Assembly: GCA_002414665.1 (NCBI GenBank)
Contig: DIAF01000014.1
Coordinates: 25,006 to 89,005, forward strand
Length of the DNA stretch: 64,000 nucleotides
DNA from: Halieaceae bacterium UBA5085
GTDB taxonomy: Bacteria; Pseudomonadota; Gammaproteobacteria; Pseudomonadales; Halieaceae
Direction of reading: 5' to 3'
In this document: positions 1 through 10,699 of the stretch, in pieces
Numbering within the stretch: the first letter of the stretch is position 1
Layout of the letters: the number at the start of each line of letters is the position of its first letter
Program-made: the position numbers and the translations under genes
The notes under the pieces: generated by a model
Databases searched by the model: none
What the model saw: the letters and a program-made list of their open reading frames with translations, nothing else
Told to the model about the DNA's origin: nothing

Positions 1-2
1 GC

Positions 3-671
3 GATGACGCGTCGGTGCGGACCACACAGTATGCCCTGCTCAAGGAAAGCGGTGTGCAGGGCCTGGAGGACCTGACGCATACACTGGCACCTGGGGTGGC
101 GACGCTTGCAGCAGGGCAGCGGCTGCCACTGCTGGAACTGTGCCTGCCAGCGCTGAAAAGCCAGTCCGTCGGGCAGTACCGGCAATTCAAGCGCCTGCTG
201 CTCGGGCTCATCCGCGCGGACCGCCGCACGGAACTGCTGGAGTGGTGCCTGTACCAGTTGCTGCGCCACTACATCGACCCCGAGTTTTTCCAGGTGAAAC
301 CCTCGGCGGCGCGCTACCGCAGTCTGCGCAAGGTGCGCGAGCACCTGCGCGTCGTGCTGTCCATGCTCGCCCACAACAGCAGCGGTGACACCATGCTCTG
401 TTTTCGCACGGCGGTGGAGGCTCTGGATGACCCCGCATTGACTCTGTTGCCACAGGCAGAATGCTCACTTGCCGCCTTCTCGCGTGCCGTGCGGGAACTC
501 GCGGATTGCTATCCCCTGCTCAAGCCCAGAGTCCTCAAGGCGATGCGCAAGGCCGCCAATGCCGATGGCCACGTAAGCCCGCTGGAGCAGGAACTCCTGG
601 CCGCCATTGCCGCCGCCATGGACTGTCCACTACCGGACGCCCTGGGCAATCGCACAAACACCGATCGCTGA
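3..671 (+). CDS. M48 family peptidase, C-terminal part (5' truncated by window edge)
   Basis: The reading frame is open to the left edge of the window (codons for D-D-A-S precede the GTG at 15), so this is the 3' end of a longer gene. The visible 220 residues are helical. The segments LPLLELCLPALKSQS, YRQFKRLLLGLIRADRR and, near the end, ADGHVSPLEQELLAAIAAAM resemble the TerB-like C-terminal region that follows the protease domain in membrane-bound M48 metallopeptidases of gammaproteobacteria. The catalytic HExxH part would lie upstream and is not visible, so the family call rests on this tail alone. The gene runs toward the AraC-like gene, with a 149-base gap. Confidence 0.65.
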   Translation, partial: DDASVRTTQYALLKESGVQGLEDLTHTLAPGVATLAAGQRLPLLELCLPALKSQSVGQYRQFKRLLLGLIRADRRTELLEWCLYQLLRHYIDPEFFQVKPSAARYRSLRKVREHLRVVLSMLAHNSSGDTMLCFRTAVEALDDPALTLLPQAECSLAAFSRAVRELADCYPLLKPRVLKAMRKAANADGHVSPLEQELLAAIAAAMDCPLPDALGNRTNTDR

Positions 672-820
672 GCCCTCCGATCATTTTCGCCCGTAGTCGA
701 CGTGCGCGACGCACACGCACATTTTCTCTGCTATCTTTTTGGGTGTGGCGCAGGCTCCAAGGATGGAGTGCACGAGCGCTGCCTGCTTCATGACGACACC
801 AGAACAGGGAGGTTCCGGTT

Positions 821-1225
821 ATGCAACACCTGCACAGCGCAGCCCTAACGCGGGCTGCCAACACCAACACCAACACCACGTCGAACCACGCACAGCGCCG
901 CGACGGCCAGTACCGCACGACCGACCGCGTCTTGCAGATTCTGCTACAGGGAGACCTCTACCGGCTGCGGGTCGAATCGGTTGCCAGCCAGCTGGGGATG
1001 AGCCCGACAACGCTGCGCCGCCGCCTGCGCATGGATCACACCCATTACCAGTTCTTGCTCGACCGCGCCCGGCAATACCGCTGCGAGCAGGCACTGCGCA
1101 CGGCGCGGCTGCCCGGGAAGTGCCTGGCCGATGAACTGGGCTATCTGGAGGTCAACAGTTTCTACCGGGCCTTCAGGCGCTGGACCGGCGTGGGATTCAG
1201 CGACTGGAAGGCACAGCGACTGTAG
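821..1225 (+). CDS. Small AraC-type helix-turn-helix protein
   Basis: 134 residues. After an N-terminal low-complexity Asn/Thr stretch (encoded by three AACACC hexamers near 861-878), residues from about 35 to the end match an AraC/XylS DNA-binding domain. The first helix-turn-helix contains VESVASQLGMSPTTLRRRL and the second contains LADELGYLEVNSFYRAFRRWTG. There is no room for a ligand-binding domain, so it is either a constitutive regulator or one controlled by abundance. GGGAGG at 807-812 lies eight bases before the ATG and supports this start. It converges on purA with nine bases between stops. Its target genes are unknown. Confidence 0.8.
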   Translation: MQHLHSAALTRAANTNTNTTSNHAQRRDGQYRTTDRVLQILLQGDLYRLRVESVASQLGMSPTTLRRRLRMDHTHYQFLLDRARQYRCEQALRTARLPGKCLADELGYLEVNSFYRAFRRWTGVGFSDWKAQRL

Positions 1226-1234
1226 TGTGCGGGG

Positions 1235-2539
<1,305 letters not shown>

Positions 2540-2556
2540 TCAACTCATGTGATTGA

Positions 2557-3726
2557 TCAGGAATCGAGCGGGCGCAGTGCCCACTCACCGTCAGCTTTTA
2601 CCAGTTCGCGGTCACATCGCGGATCGGGGCGCTCGCCGGCACAGCGAATGACTATCTCGCCACCCTTGCGCAGCGCCGCCACCGCCGCGAGCAGTGCAGG
2701 GTCGTCGCTGTCCGGTGCACTCACGGCGCCGGGCTCATCTGTCGACGCCGGCACCAGCGCCATCAGGGCCTTGAGGTCGGTGGCAAAACCGGTCGCCGGT
2801 CGCGCGCGGCCGAAGACCTTGCCGACATCGTTGTAGCGCCCGCCATTCGCCAGCGCCTGGCCGTGACCGGGGGCATAGGCCGCAAACACCATGCCTGTGT
2901 GGTAGTGGTAGCCGCGCAATTCTGCGAGATCGAAATACACGGTAATGCCGGGGTGGCTGCGCGCGATGGCGGCGGCCACGGACTCCAGCGCCGCCACGGC
3001 AAGCAGCGCATCCGGGGCTGCCTCAGCCAGCAGCTCGCGCGCCGTACCGAGCACCGCCGCATCGCCGTGCAACTCCAGCAGGCCGAGAATCAGCCCGGCG
3101 GCCGGGGCAGGAACATCAGCCAGAGCCAGCAGCAGATCAGGGCGCGACTTGCGCTGCAGGGCGTCGAAAACCTCCGCCTCCTGCTCCGCTGTCAGTGCCG
3201 CCGCCGCGAGCACGGCTTCGTACACACCGACGTGGCCCAGATCCAGCGTCACCTGCGTCACACCGGCGGCACCCAGGGTGGCGAGCATGAGCCGGATAAC
3301 CTCCACGTCCCCCGCCAGGCTGTCGTCGCCGTAGAGCTCGGCTCCCAGCTGAATGGGCGAGCGCGAAGCGAGCAGCGACTTGGGCCGGGTATGCAGAGTG
3401 GATCCTGCATAGCAGAGGCGCGTCACGCCGGCTTCGGCGAGACTGTGCGCATCAATACGCGCCACCTGCGGGGTGATATCGGCGCGAATGCCCAGGGTGC
3501 GACCACTCAGCTGATCCGTCATCTTGAACGTCAGCAAGTCGAGATCACGCCCCAGCCCAATCAGCAGCGACTCGGTGAATTCCATCAGGGGAGGGATGAC
3601 CAGCTGGTAGCCCCACTGCTGGTAGAGGTCGAGAATTTCACGCCTCAGGCGCTCGACAATGCGCGCCTGCCGGGGCAGCACTTCTTCTACCCCATCGGGC
3701 AATTGCCAGCGATCCACCGTCGTCAT
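2557..3726 (-). CDS. hisZ: ATP phosphoribosyltransferase regulatory subunit
   Basis: A HisRS paralogue that lacks tRNA charging and acts as regulatory subunit of short-form HisG in the first step of histidine synthesis. The 389 residues start with LPDGVEEVLPRQA, contain the class II core (IRADITPQVARIDAH) and the motif ANGGRYNDVG, and lack the tRNA anticodon-binding domain of HisRS. This predicts that the genome encodes a short HisG elsewhere. It lies between the DUF2065 gene (nine-base gap) and purA. E. coli has no hisZ here, but other gammaproteobacteria do. Confidence 0.95.
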   Translation of the reverse strand: MTTVDRWQLPDGVEEVLPRQARIVERLRREILDLYQQWGYQLVIPPLMEFTESLLIGLGRDLDLLTFKMTDQLSGRTLGIRADITPQVARIDAHSLAEAGVTRLCYAGSTLHTRPKSLLASRSPIQLGAELYGDDSLAGDVEVIRLMLATLGAAGVTQVTLDLGHVGVYEAVLAAAALTAEQEAEVFDALQRKSRPDLLLALADVPAPAAGLILGLLELHGDAAVLGTARELLAEAAPDALLAVAALESVAAAIARSHPGITVYFDLAELRGYHYHTGMVFAAYAPGHGQALANGGRYNDVGKVFGRARPATGFATDLKALMALVPASTDEPGAVSAPDSDDPALLAAVAALRKGGEIVIRCAGERPDPRCDRELVKADGEWALRPLDS

Positions 3727-3735
3727 AAACGCCCT

Positions 3736-3927
3736 TTAGTGCACCCAATACAGCATTACCACCCCGAGCAGCATGCTGCCCAGGCCGACATTGCGGATGA
3801 CCTTGTCCTGCTGCTGCGCCACCCCGATCACCATCTGTCGCCAGGTGCGGGGGCTCAGGAAGGGCAAGATACCCTCGATAATCAGTACCAGCGCCAGGGC
3901 CGCTGGCAGAACCTGCCAGAATTCCAC
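3736..3927 (-). CDS. DUF2065 (YjeT family) small membrane protein
   Basis: 63 residues with two hydrophobic segments (roughly 6-24 and 46-61) flanking a short polar loop containing LSPRTWRQM. Length, motif and position directly downstream of hflC match the YjeT/DUF2065 family, which follows hflKC in many proteobacteria. Function is unknown; inner-membrane location is inferred. The likely start is a GTG preceded by a G-rich ribosome-binding stretch. Confidence 0.85.
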   Translation of the reverse strand: MEFWQVLPAALALVLIIEGILPFLSPRTWRQMVIGVAQQQDKVIRNVGLGSMLLGVVMLYWVH

Positions 3928-3952
3928 ATCATCCCCCTGAAGCCGTGCTCAT

Positions 3953-4001
3953 AAAAAAACCGCGGGGCCGGCGTTTGTGGGTAAAACGCCGGATCCCACG
4001 G
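3953..4001 (-). terminator. Rho-independent terminator downstream of hflC
   Basis: On the minus strand a long GC-rich stem (inner arms CCGGCGTTT and AAACGCCGG around a seven-base loop, extended by CCGTGGG and CCCGCGG) is followed immediately by a run of T. It lies between hflC and the DUF2065 gene. It may separate hflKC from the hisZ-purA part or act as a partial attenuator. Confidence 0.75.
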
Positions 4002-4051
4002 TTGCAGAATTCTACCACAGGCACCGCTGAAGGCACCTGCGTTTTTTACCC

Positions 4052-4927
4052 CTATTGGCTACCCTCGGAATCCTTCAAATAGCGGAAGAAGTCACTGTCT
4101 GGCTGAATCAGCATGATGTCACCGCTGTTCTGGAACGACTCACGATACGCCCGCAGGCTGCGCGTAAACGAGTAGAACTCGGGGTTGCTGTTGAAGGCCT
4201 CGGCGTAGATGCTGGTCGCCAGTGCGTCGCCCTCACCACGGATCAACTGCGCGTCACGGTAGGCGTTCGCCTCCAGTACCGTCACTTCGCGGTCAGCTGC
4301 AGCGCGAATACCCTCTGCGAGTTCCTGACCCAGTGCACGGTGCTCCCGGGCCTCTTTTTCCCGCTCGGCGTTCATGCGGCGATACACGGACTCGGACACA
4401 TCCGGCGGCAGGTCGATCTGCTTGACCCGCACATCCAGGACCTCGACCCCGTATTCCTCTAACGCAACTTCACTCAGCTCTTCAGTCAGCGCTTCCATCA
4501 ACTGGTCGCGCTGGCCCGACACCACCTCCTGAATGGTGCGCACCGCCACCTGGTTGCGCAAACCGTCGTTGATCCGCTGCCCGAGCAGGGCGCTGGCTCG
4601 AGCTTCCTCGCCGTTGGTCGCGGTGTAGAACTTCGCGGTGTCCGCCACACGGAACTTGGCGTAGGAATCCACAATCAACGCTTTCTTCTCCTGTGTGAAG
4701 AAGCGTTCGGGGGTTGAATCCACCGTCAGCAGCCGCGCCTCGAACTTGCGCACGTTGTTGACGAACGGCACCTTGACGTGCAAACCAGGCCTGATGTCCG
4801 GGTTGACCACCTCACCAAACTGCAGCATCACGGCGCGCTCGGTCTCCTTGACCACAAACACCGTGTTACTCAAAACGAACAGCGACAGGGCAGCTACCAG
4901 CAGCCAGGTCATACCTTTTCCGCCCAT
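4052..4927 (-). CDS. hflC: HflC, SPFH-domain subunit of the HflKC complex
   Basis: Inner-membrane protein that with HflK forms the large periplasmic SPFH cage around FtsH protease and modulates its activity. The sequence has one N-terminal membrane segment (about 5-24) and then the prohibitin/band 7 domain, starting with VKETERAVMLQFGEV. A charged helical region (MNAEREKEAREHRALGQE) precedes the C-terminal part. Length of 291 residues is usual. It starts one base after the hflK stop, so the two are translationally linked. Confidence 0.96.
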   Translation of the reverse strand: MGGKGMTWLLVAALSLFVLSNTVFVVKETERAVMLQFGEVVNPDIRPGLHVKVPFVNNVRKFEARLLTVDSTPERFFTQEKKALIVDSYAKFRVADTAKFYTATNGEEARASALLGQRINDGLRNQVAVRTIQEVVSGQRDQLMEALTEELSEVALEEYGVEVLDVRVKQIDLPPDVSESVYRRMNAEREKEAREHRALGQELAEGIRAAADREVTVLEANAYRDAQLIRGEGDALATSIYAEAFNSNPEFYSFTRSLRAYRESFQNSGDIMLIQPDSDFFRYLKDSEGSQ

Positions 4928-4928
4928 C

Positions 4929-6089
4929 TTAGCGACCTCCTCTGCGGTTATTGGCTGCAGCGGCGTCCTGGCGCAGCTGCTCAGTCACGGCATCGGTCAA
5001 CTCGCGAACCGTGTTTGCATCCAGCCGGCCGCTGCGCGGCACGCTGGCGCCGGCAGAACTGGTCATCTTGTCCAGCGGCAGGTACATCACGTTATTGCCG
5101 CCTTCCACATCAACCATCACCTTGTTGGTATTGGTGAGCACTTCCTGCACGGCCTCGAGATAGAGACGCTCACGGGTCACTTCAGGTGCCTTGGCGTACT
5201 CGGCCAACAGCGCCTTGAAGCGCTGGGCCTCACCTTCAGCGCTGGCGACTACCTGTTCGCGATAGGCGCCAGCCTCCTCAAGCACCCGCTGGGCACGGCC
5301 GCGTGCTTCAGGCACGATGCCATTGGCGTAGGCCTGGGCCTCGTTCTTGAGCCGCTCTTCGTCCTCACGCGCCTTGATCACATCGTCGAATGCGGCCTGC
5401 ACCTGAGTCGGTGGCTTGGACTCGTCAATGTTGACCTTGATTACGCGAATACCGGTTTCATACATGTCGGTGTAGCGCTGCAGCCGCACCTGAACGTCGG
5501 TACCGATCTGGGCGCGCCCCTCGGTCAGCACCGAGTCCATACGGGTATCGCCGACCACATGCCGCAACGCGCTCTGGGCCGCATGCTGCAGGGAGTCTTC
5601 TGGATCGCGCACCTTCAGCACAAAGCTGGTGGGATCGACGATCACGTACTGCACCGACATGCGCACCTCGACGATATTCTCGTCCTGAGTGAGCATGATT
5701 TCACGGAAGGTCGCGGCACGCACCTTGGTGGTGTTGACGCGGATCACTTCATCGATCAGCGGTGGATTCCACTGCAGGCCAGGCTGCACGGTTTCCAGGT
5801 ACTTGCCGAAGCGCAGCACCACGGCGCGCTCCTGCTCGTCGACCTGGTACAGCCCCATCAGGCCCCAGACCAGGACAGCGATCAGCGCAACCGCACCCAG
5901 CAGTCCGGCAGAGAGTCCGCCACCACCACCCGATGATCCGCCGCGCTTGCCGCCACGACCGCCAAACAGGCCGCCGAGCTTCTCCTGCAGCTTTTTCAGC
6001 GCTTCATCGAGATCTGGGGGCCCCTGATCACCGCCGCCCCAGGGATCCTTCGGCTTGTTACTTCCACCACCCGGCTCATTCCAAGCCAT
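4929..6089 (-). CDS. hflK: HflK, SPFH-domain subunit of the HflKC complex
   Basis: Partner of HflC in regulating FtsH. The cytoplasmic N-terminus is Gly-rich (residues 1-60, with GGRGGKRGGSSGGGGG), as in other HflK proteins, followed by a membrane segment at about 62-82 and the band 7 domain beginning VDEQERAVVLRFGKYLETV. Length of 386 residues is close to the usual 390-420. It lies between hflX and hflC in the conserved order. Confidence 0.96.
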   Translation of the reverse strand: MAWNEPGGGSNKPKDPWGGGDQGPPDLDEALKKLQEKLGGLFGGRGGKRGGSSGGGGGLSAGLLGAVALIAVLVWGLMGLYQVDEQERAVVLRFGKYLETVQPGLQWNPPLIDEVIRVNTTKVRAATFREIMLTQDENIVEVRMSVQYVIVDPTSFVLKVRDPEDSLQHAAQSALRHVVGDTRMDSVLTEGRAQIGTDVQVRLQRYTDMYETGIRVIKVNIDESKPPTQVQAAFDDVIKAREDEERLKNEAQAYANGIVPEARGRAQRVLEEAGAYREQVVASAEGEAQRFKALLAEYAKAPEVTRERLYLEAVQEVLTNTNKVMVDVEGGNNVMYLPLDKMTSSAGASVPRSGRLDANTVRELTDAVTEQLRQDAAAANNRRGGR

Positions 6090-6125
6090 ACTGAACTCCC
6101 ATTTTCAACGTGTTTGCAGTTTACC

Positions 6126-6154
6126 AAAAATACCTGAGCCCACGACCCGGGCTC
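6126..6154 (-). terminator. Possible terminator after hflX
   Basis: Directly after the hflX stop the minus strand shows GAGCCC and GGGCTC arms with a seven-base loop, then four bases and a run of five T. The stem is short and the T run slightly displaced, so partial termination at most is likely between hflX and hflK. Confidence 0.4.
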
Positions 6155-7426
6155 CTAGGGGACAAGCTCCGCCCCCCGTTTCATCAGTCGGTTCCAGTCC
6201 GCCCGCGGCAGGCGCACACTCAGGTGTGCAATACCGTCATCTCCGTACTGTTCCGCCGCCACAGCTCCCATCTGGTACAGCGCGGCGCGCAGACGACCCT
6301 GTTGCGGCTGCAGGTGCAGTTCTTCCTCCACCATATCAGCCCCCACGCGCTCGCCGATGGCCTGCAGCAGCAGCTCGCAACCCGCTCCGGTGGCCGCACT
6401 CAGCCACACGCGCTCGGGGACGCCGTTCTCATCGTAATCAATACGTGGCTCCTGCTCCAACAGGTCAAGTTTGTTGAACACCTGCAGCTGCGGGATGTCC
6501 TGTGCGCCAATTTCCTCCAGCACTGCCTGAACCTGGTGGATGTTGTCCTCCCGCGCCCCCGCAGCCACATCAATCACATGCAACAGGAGGTCGGCGCTGA
6601 CAGTCTCTTCCAGCGTCGCCTTGAAGGCCTCAACGAGCTTGTGCGGCAAATGGGCGATGAAGCCCACAGTATCTGCCATGATTACCGGCCCGACTTCCTC
6701 CAGCTCCAACCGGCGCAGCGTCGGGTCCAGGGTGGCAAACAGCTGGTCGGCGGCATACACCTCGGCATTGGTCAGGCGGTTAAACAGCGTCGACTTGCCG
6801 GCGTTGGTATACCCCACCAGCGCTATGGTGGGCACTTCCGCCCGTCGACGGGAACGCCGACCCTGGTCGCGCTGGCGTCGCACTTTTTCCAGCCGGGCCA
6901 GAATAGACTTGATGCGCACCCGGAGCAGACGCCGGTCGGTCTCCAACTGGGTTTCGCCAGGCCCACGCAGGCCGATGCCGCCTTTCTGTCGCTCGAGGTG
7001 GGTCCAGCCGCGCACCAGGCGAGTGCTCATGTGCTGCAGTTGCGCCAGCTCCACCTGCAGCTTGCCCTCGTGGGTTCGGGCGCGCTGGGCAAAGATATCG
7101 AGGATCAGCCCGGTACGGTCGAGCACTCGACATTTGAACTGGCGTTCAAGGTTGCGCTCCTGGCTGGGACTCAACGCATGGTTGAAAATCACCAGCTCCG
7201 CTTCGTGCAGCTGCACCTCATCCAGCACCTCCTGGACCTTGCCGGACCCTATGAAGGTACGCGAATCCGGCACGTCCCGGCTGCCCACGACAAACGCCAC
7301 CGGGTCACCGCCGGCCGACAGGACCAGTTCCTCGAACTCGCGGGGGTCTTCACGCTCGTCTTCGCTGGCAATGGCAAGATGCACCAGTACGGCGCGCTCG
7401 CCGGACGCTGGACGCTCAAAGAACAC
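6155..7426 (-). CDS. hflX: GTPase HflX
   Basis: Ribosome-associated GTPase that splits or rescues stalled 70S ribosomes, especially under heat stress. The N-terminal HflX domain begins MFFERPASGERAVLVHL. The middle has the glycine-rich GIGLRGPGETQLETDRR segment, and the G domain has P-loop GYTNAGKSTLFNRL, switch region DTVGFI and NKLDL. The GTG start at 7426 is preceded by GAGG at good spacing. Length of 423 residues is normal. It lies between hfq and hflK. Confidence 0.96.
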   Translation of the reverse strand: MFFERPASGERAVLVHLAIASEDEREDPREFEELVLSAGGDPVAFVVGSRDVPDSRTFIGSGKVQEVLDEVQLHEAELVIFNHALSPSQERNLERQFKCRVLDRTGLILDIFAQRARTHEGKLQVELAQLQHMSTRLVRGWTHLERQKGGIGLRGPGETQLETDRRLLRVRIKSILARLEKVRRQRDQGRRSRRRAEVPTIALVGYTNAGKSTLFNRLTNAEVYAADQLFATLDPTLRRLELEEVGPVIMADTVGFIAHLPHKLVEAFKATLEETVSADLLLHVIDVAAGAREDNIHQVQAVLEEIGAQDIPQLQVFNKLDLLEQEPRIDYDENGVPERVWLSAATGAGCELLLQAIGERVGADMVEEELHLQPQQGRLRAALYQMGAVAAEQYGDDGIAHLSVRLPRADWNRLMKRGAELVP

Positions 7427-7491
7427 GCTCGCCTCGGGAATCGGCTGTGAGGAAGGTGGGAGCGCCGCAGCGCCCGCACAATCTGGGCAGA

Positions 7492-7743
7492 CTAGCTCTC
7501 GCCGTCATCATCTTCCGGCGGATTCTGCATGGGCATGCGCACCACACGGGAAGGGACCACAGTGGAAATGGCGTGCTTGTAGACCATCTGGCTGACCGTA
7601 TTTTTCAGCAGCACAACAAACTGGTCGAACGACTCGATCTGACCCTGCAGCTTGATGCCGTTCACCAGATAAATGGATACCGGAACGCGCTCCTTACGCA
7701 GGATGTTCAGGTAAGGGTCTTGTAGCGTGTGCCCTTTTGACAT
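7492..7743 (-). CDS. hfq: RNA chaperone Hfq
   Basis: Forms the hexameric Sm-like ring that pairs small RNAs with mRNAs. The Sm1 part ([20 protein letters not shown]) and Sm2 motif [12 protein letters not shown] are essentially those of E. coli Hfq, with a short acidic tail ending DDDGES. The frame is open further upstream to 7821, but MSKGHTLQ at 7743 is the conserved start and is preceded by GGAGAG. At 83 residues it is among the shorter gammaproteobacterial versions, which lack the long E. coli tail. It lies downstream of miaA, as expected. Confidence 0.97.
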   Translation of the reverse strand: MSKGHTLQDPYLNILRKERVPVSIYLVNGIKLQGQIESFDQFVVLLKNTVSQMVYKHAISTVVPSRVVRMPMQNPPEDDDGES

Positions 7744-7883
7744 AACTCTCTCCTTGGCTGGCTCAACAGGAGCCTGATAATAATGGATGTACTCTCGCCT
7801 TCTCTCACCCTGACGGGCCACTGTACTGGCCCCCGGGGCGTTCCCCGACCGATTGCTGACAGTCAGTATAGCTGGTATTCCCC

Positions 7884-8876
7884 CTACATGGGGCTCTCCT
7901 GCAGATACTTCAAGGCGCAGGTGAGCGAATTTTCATCCAGCTCGCCTGCGCTGTGTTCTGACTCTCCCGCTGCACAAACGTTCCCCGCTGCGTTGGTCAG
8001 CAGCCAGTGCAGCCCCTGCCACTTGCGCAGCCAGGTCAGCTGTCGTTTCGCCAGCTGCCGGGTTGCTGCAACACCCTGCTGCACCGCTTCCTCCAGGCTG
8101 CACTCGCCATCGAGGTGGCGGCAGAGCTGGCGGTACCCGACAGCACGCATGGCCGGGAGGTCGCCGCGCCCCGCCAGCTGCTCGCGCAGCGCGGCAACCT
8201 CCTGCAAAAAACCCTGGTCCATCATTTGCGCAAAACGCAGGGCTATGCGCTGATGCAGCACCCCGCGATCCCGGGGGCATATGGCCACCTGCTGCACACA
8301 ATAGTCAGACACGGGACTCTGCGGTGCCTGCTCATGCCAAACGCTCAGCGGCACACCACTGCTGAGAAACACCTCAAGCGCCCTGCTTATACGTTGCGAA
8401 TGGTGAGGGTGGATTGCAGCGGCAGAAACAGGATCCACCGCCGCCAGGCGCGCATGCAGTGCCGGCCAGCCGCGTGCTGCGGCCTCGGCGGCCAATGACA
8501 CCCGCAGCTGCGGATCGGCAGGGGGCATTGTCGCCAACCCGTCCAGCAGCGCACGAAAGTAAAGCATGGTACCACCTACCAGGATCGGCATTCGACCGCG
8601 CCCGACGATATCAGCGGCTGCGCGCAGGGCATCCTGAACAAATTCCGCTGCGGAATAGGTTTCAGTGGGATCGCGGATGTCGACCAGATGATGTGGGTAC
8701 TCGGGTTTCGCGCTGCCGATATCCAAACCGCGATACACCAGCGTGCTGTCAACGCTGATCAATTCGCCCCCCAGTGCCTCAGCGAGCCCCACCGCCAGAT
8801 CGGTCTTGCCAGCGGCCGTCGGCCCGGTGATACAGAGCAACAAGGGCTTCTGCGCCTCGCGCAGGGCCGTGTGCAC
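7884..8876 (-). CDS. miaA: tRNA dimethylallyltransferase
   Basis: Transfers the dimethylallyl group to A37 of tRNAs reading UNN codons. The P-loop [13 protein letters not shown] is near the N-terminus, followed by the [20 protein letters not shown] segment typical of MiaA, and the C-terminal region contains [13 protein letters not shown]. The start is GTG directly after the mutL TAG with no intervening base, so translation is probably coupled to mutL. Length of 330 residues is normal. The remaining 140 bases to hfq could hold an hfq promoter, but I see no clear one. Confidence 0.96.
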   Translation of the reverse strand: MHTALREAQKPLLLCITGPTAAGKTDLAVGLAEALGGELISVDSTLVYRGLDIGSAKPEYPHHLVDIRDPTETYSAAEFVQDALRAAADIVGRGRMPILVGGTMLYFRALLDGLATMPPADPQLRVSLAAEAAARGWPALHARLAAVDPVSAAAIHPHHSQRISRALEVFLSSGVPLSVWHEQAPQSPVSDYCVQQVAICPRDRGVLHQRIALRFAQMMDQGFLQEVAALREQLAGRGDLPAMRAVGYRQLCRHLDGECSLEEAVQQGVAATRQLAKRQLTWLRKWQGLHWLLTNAAGNVCAAGESEHSAGELDENSLTCALKYLQESPM

Positions 8877-10679
8877 CTAGCGGCCCCGCAGGAACAGTTT
8901 ATCGAGTTCCTCCAGCGACATGCGCGTCCAGGTCGGACGCCCATGGTTGCACTGGCCCGAGCGCTCCGTTTCTTCCATATCCCGCAACAGGGCATTCATT
9001 TCCGGCACGCTGAGGCGCCGGTTCGCACGCACCGAACCATGACAGGCCATGGTCGACAGGATGTCATCCATATGCGCTTCAATGCGGTCCGAGCTGCCGT
9101 ATTCGGCCAGATCCGAGAGCACATCGCGCACCAGCGCCGCCACATCCGAGCCGCGCAGCGTCACCGGGATCTGGCGCACCAGCAGTGACTCTTCACCAGC
9201 AACCTCCACCAGCAGCCCCAACCGGGCGAACACATCGGCGTGCTCCTGCGCCAGGGCCACCTCGCGCTCGCTGACCGCTATCGCCTCGGGCACCAGCAGG
9301 GGTTGGCCGGGAATGGCGTCCAATGCCCTGGCCGCCTTCAGCCGCTCATAAGTGATGCGCTCGTGCGCAGCGTGCATGTCGACCAGCACCAGGCCCTCGG
9401 CATTTTCCGCCAGGATATAGATGCCCTTCAGCTGCGCCAGGGCATAGCCCAGCGGCGGCACCTCCTCCGGAGTCTGCGCCTCGGACAGCACACGGGGATG
9501 CAGGCCGGCATAGCTGCGCAGCTGCTCCCCCGACTGCCCAGGCAGGGGCGCGGATGTCGGGTGGTAGGCCGCCGGCGCCCCCCAACCCAGGCCGGGTTGG
9601 CTGGCAATTTCACCCGTCGCCGTATTCACCGCCAGGCCCTCCGCGGTCGTCAGCGGTGTTGGCGCCGCAGCAGGCCTGACATCCGCCAGCGCGCGGTGCA
9701 GTCCGCTGAAGATGCACTGGTGTACTGCGCGGCTGTCCCGGAAACGCACCTCGTGCTTGCCAGGGTGTACATTGACGTCCACCTGAGCCGGATCAAGCTC
9801 AAGAAAGAGCACAAAGGCGGGATGGCGGCCGTGATAGAGCACGTCGCGGTAGGCCTGTTTCACGGCGTGCGCCACCAGTTTGTCGCGAATCACCCGGCCG
9901 TTGACAAAGAAATACTGCAGGTCCGCCTGGCTACGGGAAAAGGTCGGCAGCCCCAGCCAGCCCCAAAGCCGCATATCGCCGCGCTCGACTTCGATAAACA
10001 GCGCCTGCTCCATGAAGGCCGGGCCACACACGGCGGCAACACGTCGCTGCCGCTCCGCATCCGAACCAGCGCCGGCCAGGCTGTGAATCACCTTGCCGTT
10101 GTGGCGCAACGTGAAGCCGACATCGAAGCGCGACAGGGCCAGGCGCTTGACGACTTCCTCCAGATGATTGAACTCGGTTTTTTCCGTACGCAGGAACTTG
10201 CGCCGCGCCGGCGTGTTGAAGAACAGGTCGCGCACCTCGACCGTGGTGCCCCGCGGGTGGGGTGCAGGGCGCAGCTGCACGTCCATTTCACGCCCCTCGC
10301 AAAGCGCACTGCACCCCTCGCTGGTCCCGTCGCGGTGATTGCTGGTGAGCGTCAGCCGCGACACAGAACCGATGGAGGCCAGTGCTTCGCCACGAAAGCC
10401 GAGGCTGCCGACGCGCTCCAGGTCATCCAGGGAAGCGATCTTGCTGGTTGCATGGCGGGACAGCGCCAGCGGCAGGTCTTCCGGATCAATCCCGGAACCG
10501 TTGTCCCGAATGCGGATGAGCTTGCAACCTGCAGCCTCGATATCGATATCGACTCGCGTGGCACCGGCATCAAGGCTGTTTTCAAGCACTTCCTTGACGA
10601 CGGATGCGGGCCGCTCAACCACTTCGCCGGCGGCGATCTGGTTGGCCAGCCTCGGGCTGAGGCGCTGGATTCTGGTCAT
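8877..10679 (-). CDS. mutL: DNA mismatch repair protein MutL (endonuclease type)
   Basis: Couples MutS recognition to downstream mismatch repair. The N-terminal GHKL ATPase shows [15 protein letters not shown] and [13 protein letters not shown]. The C-terminal dimerisation domain contains [22 protein letters not shown] and CNHGRPT, which fit the DQHA(X)2E(X)4E, ACR-like and CPHGRP metal-binding motifs of endonuclease-active MutL. E. coli MutL lacks these, so this organism probably nicks DNA with MutL rather than MutH. 600 residues is a usual length. It follows the amidase gene by 20 bases. Confidence 0.96.
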   Translation of the reverse strand: MTRIQRLSPRLANQIAAGEVVERPASVVKEVLENSLDAGATRVDIDIEAAGCKLIRIRDNGSGIDPEDLPLALSRHATSKIASLDDLERVGSLGFRGEALASIGSVSRLTLTSNHRDGTSEGCSALCEGREMDVQLRPAPHPRGTTVEVRDLFFNTPARRKFLRTEKTEFNHLEEVVKRLALSRFDVGFTLRHNGKVIHSLAGAGSDAERQRRVAAVCGPAFMEQALFIEVERGDMRLWGWLGLPTFSRSQADLQYFFVNGRVIRDKLVAHAVKQAYRDVLYHGRHPAFVLFLELDPAQVDVNVHPGKHEVRFRDSRAVHQCIFSGLHRALADVRPAAAPTPLTTAEGLAVNTATGEIASQPGLGWGAPAAYHPTSAPLPGQSGEQLRSYAGLHPRVLSEAQTPEEVPPLGYALAQLKGIYILAENAEGLVLVDMHAAHERITYERLKAARALDAIPGQPLLVPEAIAVSEREVALAQEHADVFARLGLLVEVAGEESLLVRQIPVTLRGSDVAALVRDVLSDLAEYGSSDRIEAHMDDILSTMACHGSVRANRRLSVPEMNALLRDMEETERSGQCNHGRPTWTRMSLEELDKLFLRGR

Positions 10680-10699
10680 GGACGGGGTTTCAGTCGGAC

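Noticed and set aside
672..820. Possible small gene or RNA upstream of the AraC-like gene
   Set aside because: No ribosome-binding site with a credible frame, and no clear promoter or structure.
6110..7450. 446-residue frame opposite hflX
   Set aside because: Shadow of hflX; His/Gln-rich composition typical of antisense frames.
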